DNA of 64,000 nucleotides. It comes from Lachnospiraceae bacterium (GTDB lineage: Bacteria > Bacillota > Clostridia > Lachnospirales > Lachnospiraceae). The notes beneath the pieces are model-generated. The model was not told where the DNA came from. It saw only the letters and a program-made list of their open reading frames with translations, and made no database searches. Of this stretch, positions 60,472 through 64,000 are shown piece after piece. Each line of letters starts with the position of its first letter. Positions within the stretch are counted from its first letter, which is position 1. A program made the translations under genes and the position numbers. The stretch is taken from assembly GCA_024685005.1 (NCBI GenBank), contig JAIKWF010000113.1:1-64000 (forward strand). Reading direction: 5' to 3'.

Positions 60472-62928
60472 CTACGCAAGCAGGGCAGAAATGGTTTTTA
60501 CCAAAGATTCATATTGTTTCAGAAAGGTGGCGTGATTTTCTTTGATCCGAAGATCATCGCCGTCTTTTGCTGCAAATTCCAGTTCTTTTGCCAGATCGGA
60601 AAGGCCTTCGGCGCCGATGCTGCGGGAGGTACTCTTTAAGGCATGGGCCACGATCTCATAGTCAGACCACTTTTCGCTTTCGTAGTAATCCGAAAGCTGC
60701 GCTATTCTGCCGGGAGCTGCCTGGGTATAGTCCCGCAGGATCTCCGCATACAGAGTGCTGTCACCGCCGGTATAACCCATGGCGGAAGAAACCGAAAGAC
60801 CGGCCTCCTCCAGACGGGACATAAGCTCCGAAGGATCCATCCGGCCGTCTTCAGCCCCGGACTCTGCATTCAGGTCGAAAGAGGAAGGAGCAAATTCCAG
60901 GATCGCATCATCCGGATCGAATGTACTCTCATCACAGGTATCCCGATCAGCTGTATCCCCGGAATTCTTCCGGTTTGCGACGTGGCCGTCTGCAGGGGCA
61001 TAGGTATCAGCGTCCATGTCATACACATCTTCCGGCAGAGGCTTGATCTTTTCCTTAGGCAGCCATTTTTTCAGGGTATCCGACAGGGTAAATCCGTCAA
61101 TGGGTTTGGTCAGATAGTCGGAAAAACCATTTTGCATATACATGGATCTGGCTCCGGAAATGGCATTTGCCGTAAGGGCGATAAAGGGGATCTTTTCACT
61201 ATCCACGGAAGGATCCTTTTTGATCAGCTCCAGCGTCTGGATGCCGTCCATTTCCGGCATGAGATGATCCATGAATACGCAGTCATAGCGCCAGGTTTGC
61301 AGCATACGGATGGACTCCGCGCCGCTTGTGGCAGTATCGATGCGGATCTTGGATCTGCGAAGAAGGCCCTTAAATACCTTCAGGTTCATTTCCACATCAT
61401 CCACCACCAGGATCCGTGCAGTCGGGGCGGTGAAATCCTCGCGGAATACCGAAACATCCCGCATTTTTCTGTTTTCATCCAGAATATTGACCTTTCCGAT
61501 GGGGGTTTCGTCCAGCACTTCCTGTTCTATGTCGAAATAAAAGTCCGAACCTTTGCCGTATTCGCTTTCCAGAGACAGATTGCTGCCCATCATCTTTAAG
61601 ATCTGCAGGGTAATGGCAAGGCCCAGGCCTGTTCCTTCGATGTTCCTGTTCTTTTGCAGATCCACCCGTTCAAAGGCGGAAAACAGGTTTTTCTGATCCT
61701 CTTTGCGAATTCCGATACCTGTATCTTTTACGGAAAAATGCAGCAATACCTTTTTGTTTTCTTTTTTCAGGACCTTAACAGAGAAGGTGATGGAGCCCTC
61801 CGCGGTGTATTTGGCCGCATTGGTCAAAAGATTGATCAGAACCTGACGGAGCCTTGCATCATCTCCGAGAAGTTTTTTGGGAACGTCGGGATCAAAGTCC
61901 TCTGTCAGAAGCAGGCGCTTATCCTGAATGTGGGGCATGATCATATCCGTGATCTCCGAAAACAGAATGCAGGGATCATACTCTGCAGGGGTAATCTCCA
62001 TTTTTCCCGCTTCGATCTTGGACAGATCCAGAATGTCATTGACCAGAGATAAAAGCGTCCGGCCGCTTCGCTTGATGTTGGCCGCATAGGAAAGCACTTC
62101 TTTATCATCACTTTCCCGCAGGATCATCTCATCAAACCCCAGCATGGCATTGATGGGGGTCCGGATCTCATGGGACATGTTGGCCAGAAATTCACTTTTT
62201 ACCTGACTGGCCTGATTGGCCGCTTCTCTGGCCTTTTCCAGCTCATCCATGGTATTCATCAGCTTTTGATAATCCGGGGTTTCCAGGGAAAACAGGATCA
62301 TCAGAAGGGAAATGGATACAAGACCGAAGGTCAGGTACACATCCGGAATGATGCTTGACTGAACGTACATGGCGCCGAATACCACAAAGATAAAGGTGAT
62401 ACTGGAGTACCATTGCTTTTTGTCAAAACGTTTTCGGAAGCGAAGGATAAAATACAAAGACAGCATCATAAAGCCGCCGGATACCAGATACCCTGCCATG
62501 TAGAGAGAGTCGTGGATATAAGCCCCCGTTGCCTTATCAAAATGGAAGGTCAGAGGGATAAAGAGATTCGCAAAGAACAGGCCGCAATAGCAGAAGATCA
62601 CGATCCTGCGGGCCAGCAGGTAGATCTTATCTTTTTTCTCTGCAAAAATGTAACTTGCGATGTATTGCTCAAAGGATACGGCGGAAAAGAAAGAACACAG
62701 GGAATAGGCCGTATTCAGAAGGTGATTAGCCAGGGCAAGCTTCGGGCTTTCCAGAGAAAAGGTATAAGCCGTGACCATATCCAGAATCTGGGAGGCCAGA
62801 ATGAAACGGATCATGGTCAGAAACGCCCGGTCGCTTTTGGTCCTGACGGCATAATTTGAGTGGAAATGAATGGCGATCACTAAGGTGACCAGAGTACCGA
62901 TGATCTCAAAATCAATGTTATACTTCAT
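60472..62928 (-). CDS. Hybrid sensor histidine kinase with 7-TM-type input, receiver and HPt
   Basis: An 818-residue protein; ATG at 62928 is chosen because GGGAGGCGGC precedes it on the minus strand. Residues about 5-215 hold seven hydrophobic helices as the membrane input domain. A HisKA domain follows (NMSHEIRTPIN, about 250), then HATPase (NLLTNAAKYT, DTGIGI, GTGLGLA), a receiver with FMDHLMPEMDG, an acidic linker and a C-terminal HPt domain with HALKSTSRSIG. The full relay is present but there is no DNA-binding or enzyme output. It shares its layout with the kinase at 21627 and differs mainly in the input. The signal is unknown. Confidence 0.92.
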   Translation of the reverse strand: MKYNIDFEIIGTLVTLVIAIHFHSNYAVRTKSDRAFLTMIRFILASQILDMVTAYTFSLESPKLALANHLLNTAYSLCSFFSAVSFEQYIASYIFAEKKDKIYLLARRIVIFCYCGLFFANLFIPLTFHFDKATGAYIHDSLYMAGYLVSGGFMMLSLYFILRFRKRFDKKQWYSSITFIFVVFGAMYVQSSIIPDVYLTFGLVSISLLMILFSLETPDYQKLMNTMDELEKAREAANQASQVKSEFLANMSHEIRTPINAMLGFDEMILRESDDKEVLSYAANIKRSGRTLLSLVNDILDLSKIEAGKMEITPAEYDPCILFSEITDMIMPHIQDKRLLLTEDFDPDVPKKLLGDDARLRQVLINLLTNAAKYTAEGSITFSVKVLKKENKKVLLHFSVKDTGIGIRKEDQKNLFSAFERVDLQKNRNIEGTGLGLAITLQILKMMGSNLSLESEYGKGSDFYFDIEQEVLDETPIGKVNILDENRKMRDVSVFREDFTAPTARILVVDDVEMNLKVFKGLLRRSKIRIDTATSGAESIRMLQTWRYDCVFMDHLMPEMDGIQTLELIKKDPSVDSEKIPFIALTANAISGARSMYMQNGFSDYLTKPIDGFTLSDTLKKWLPKEKIKPLPEDVYDMDADTYAPADGHVANRKNSGDTADRDTCDESTFDPDDAILEFAPSSFDLNAESGAEDGRMDPSELMSRLEEAGLSVSSAMGYTGGDSTLYAEILRDYTQAAPGRIAQLSDYYESEKWSDYEIVAHALKSTSRSIGAEGLSDLAKELEFAAKDGDDLRIKENHATFLKQYESLVKTISALLA

Positions 62929-63040
62929 ATGCCGCCTCCCATCATGATGGTGCATCCCCGATGAATCCATTTTACAACAAAAGGGCGGAAGAATACATAT
63001 TTTTTAAAAAGGTTTTTTTCGGTGTCTTTTGATGAAGGTT

Positions 63041-63051
63041 TTTGCTATAAT
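63041..63051 (+). promoter_or_regulatory. Probable extended -10 promoter of the HAD-family gene
   Basis: TATAAT at 63046-63051 with TGC before it (TGCTATAAT). No convincing -35 is seen. It lies 35 bases before the start codon. Confidence 0.6.
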
Positions 63052-63086
63052 AAGTCCAAAAAGAGATGATCACAGGAGTTTCTGAT

Positions 63087-63707
63087 ATGAACATTTATGT
63101 GGATTTTGATGATTGCCTTTGCGAGACGGCCAGACATTTTTCACTGCTGGTAAAGGATCTGTTCGGGATTTGGGTGCCCTATGAAGAAATCCGGTATTTT
63201 AATCTGCAAAAATCCTTTTCCCTGGAAGAAAAGGACTATGAGGAGATGATGCTGAAGGCTCACAGTCCGGAGGTGCTGCTTTCCTATGAAGAAACCCCGG
63301 GAGCGGTAGCCGTGGTCAGAGAGTGGCTTGAAAAGGGGCATCAGGTATCCGTTATCACCGGCAGACCCTACAGTGCCTTTGAAGCTTCCAGACAGTGGCT
63401 GGACCGGCACGATTTGTCTGAAGTTCCCTTATATTGCCTGAATAAATACGGCAGGGACAGCTTTATCAAAAACAGCGATTTCAGTCTGGAGATCGAAGAC
63501 TACCGGAAAATGCATTTTGATTATGCCGTTGAGGATTCCCCCTCGGCCTTTCCTTTTTTTGATCATCTGCCGGAGTTGAAGGTGATGGTCATCGACAGGC
63601 CATGGAACAAAGATGCCGTCTTTCCCGGAAAGAACTATCAACGCTGCTTTGACTGGGAAATGATCCGGGATCTTGTAAAGCCGGCCGATTCAGGCGCGGA
63701 AGGATAA
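63087..63707 (+). CDS. HAD-superfamily hydrolase (5'-nucleotidase-like)
   Basis: A 206-residue cytosolic protein. ATG 63087 follows CAGGAG at 63073-63078, giving MNIYVDFDDCLCETA, so the HAD nucleophile and acid are the aspartates of DFDDCL. Motif II is ITGRP and motif III/IV is AVEDSPSAFPFF. The cap and the DxDD layout resemble deoxyribonucleotidase-type (NT5C) HAD phosphatases, but the substrate cannot be assigned. It is a single gene. Confidence 0.8.
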   Translation: MNIYVDFDDCLCETARHFSLLVKDLFGIWVPYEEIRYFNLQKSFSLEEKDYEEMMLKAHSPEVLLSYEETPGAVAVVREWLEKGHQVSVITGRPYSAFEASRQWLDRHDLSEVPLYCLNKYGRDSFIKNSDFSLEIEDYRKMHFDYAVEDSPSAFPFFDHLPELKVMVIDRPWNKDAVFPGKNYQRCFDWEMIRDLVKPADSGAEG

Positions 63708-63757
63708 GGGACCGGCGCAGGCAAAGACGGATAGCAGAAGGATAAGGGATCCGGCAC

Positions 63758-63786
63758 GTGACAGATCACGGCGGATGTGATATGAT
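63758..63786 (+). promoter_or_regulatory. Promoter of the terminal lipoprotein gene
   Basis: GTGACA at 63758-63763, 17-base spacer, TATGAT at 63781-63786 with TGA before it. Confidence 0.6.
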
Positions 63787-63829
63787 GGAGCCCGGCCGAA
63801 ATAAGAACACAGAAAGGAAACAAAGATTT

Positions 63830-64000
63830 ATGAAACGTACCAAAATGATAAAAATGATGTTTTTCGTCATGCTTTTTGCGATGGCCGCATACGGATGCGG
63901 AGCCGCAGGTCAGGATACGACTCCGGAAACTGCGGATACCGTAACAGTCGATGCGGATGAGAGTGCGACAGACGATGCAGATACGCTAAGTCCTGAGGCG
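63830..64000 (+). CDS. Putative lipoprotein, 3' end missing
   Basis: The first 57 codons of a gene cut by the window end. It opens MKRTKMIKMMFFVMLFAMAA, a signal peptide, and then YGCGA with lipobox cysteine C23. The next residues are a low-complexity Asp/Thr/Glu/Ala linker, typical of surface lipoproteins. The functional domain lies beyond the window, so no role can be assigned. AAAGGA at 63813-63818 serves as ribosome binding site. Confidence 0.8.
   Translation, partial: MKRTKMIKMMFFVMLFAMAAYGCGAAGQDTTPETADTVTVDADESATDDADTLSPEA

Noticed and set aside
60441..60489. Terminator between trpA and the convergent kinase gene
   Set aside because: CTGTCCTGC and GCAGGGCAG can pair with a mismatch, but there is no T-tract on either strand, so support is too weak.
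60643..61599. 318-codon plus-strand ORF inside the second hybrid kinase
   Set aside because: Antisense to receiver and HATPase domains that are unmistakable; no ribosome binding site.
1..64000. CRISPR arrays, tRNA or rRNA genes, prophage or insertion sequences
   Set aside because: I scanned for regular spaced repeats, CCA-ended cloverleaf genes, rRNA blocks and transposase or integrase motifs and found none that I could support.

Overview
The window reads as a chromosomal segment of a Gram-positive anaerobe of the class Clostridia, most likely family Lachnospiraceae. The evidence is a SCIFF peptide with its radical SAM maturase next to a fused SecDF, a HemZ-type oxygen-independent coproporphyrinogen dehydrogenase, a MurE with the DNPR signature of diaminopimelate cell walls, strong AGGAGG ribosome binding sites, a tryptophan T-box and a CIRCE site. 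I see no rRNA, tRNA, CRISPR array, prophage or intact insertion sequence.

Layout. 1-6808: 3' part of a Rel (p)ppGpp enzyme, an MBL hydrolase, hemZ, ispE, a divergent HisRS-like protein and an Sfp-type phosphopantetheinyl transferase. 6820-8148: a CNNM/CorC membrane protein on the minus strand. 8398-10494: a small ESX/T7SS-type cargo locus with a DUF4176 protein, an unrecognised protein and a glycine-rich secreted protein with an LXG/WXG-like head. 10665-14721: SCIFF ranthipeptide precursor, its maturase and SecDF. 14910-17892: an exported glycerophosphodiesterase whose signal peptide is split by an A8 tract, and a CLC-family protein lacking the gating glutamate. 18031-21258: carB on the minus strand. 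21627-23678: a hybrid histidine kinase.

23760-52700 is one long co-directional run with almost no gaps and no internal terminator that I can see. It begins with housekeeping genes (recJ, murE, priA, def, fmt, rsmB, rlmN, prpC, prkC, rsgA, rpe) and continues directly into a Gram-positive Pel exopolysaccharide cluster: pelD (fused to an SDR domain), pelE, a pelA-type deacetylase, pelF and pelG. It then carries two secreted CotH-kinase lipoproteins, a VTC-type polyphosphate polymerase domain protein, a DUF4956 membrane protein and a DUF4832 glycoside-hydrolase-like protein, and ends in a strong terminator at 52731-52760. This composite locus is the most interesting system here: c-di-GMP-gated Pel synthesis and export, apparently coupled to extracellular CotH kinases and a polyphosphate-type module.

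52799-53248 is a CIRCE-controlled Hsp20 gene on the minus strand. 53414-60440 is a complete trpEGDCFBA operon behind a Trp-specific T-box, with a remarkable 135-bp G/C-rich palindrome between the T-box terminator and trpE. 60472-62928 is a second hybrid kinase (minus strand), followed by a HAD-family phosphatase and the first 57 codons of a lipoprotein cut by the window end.
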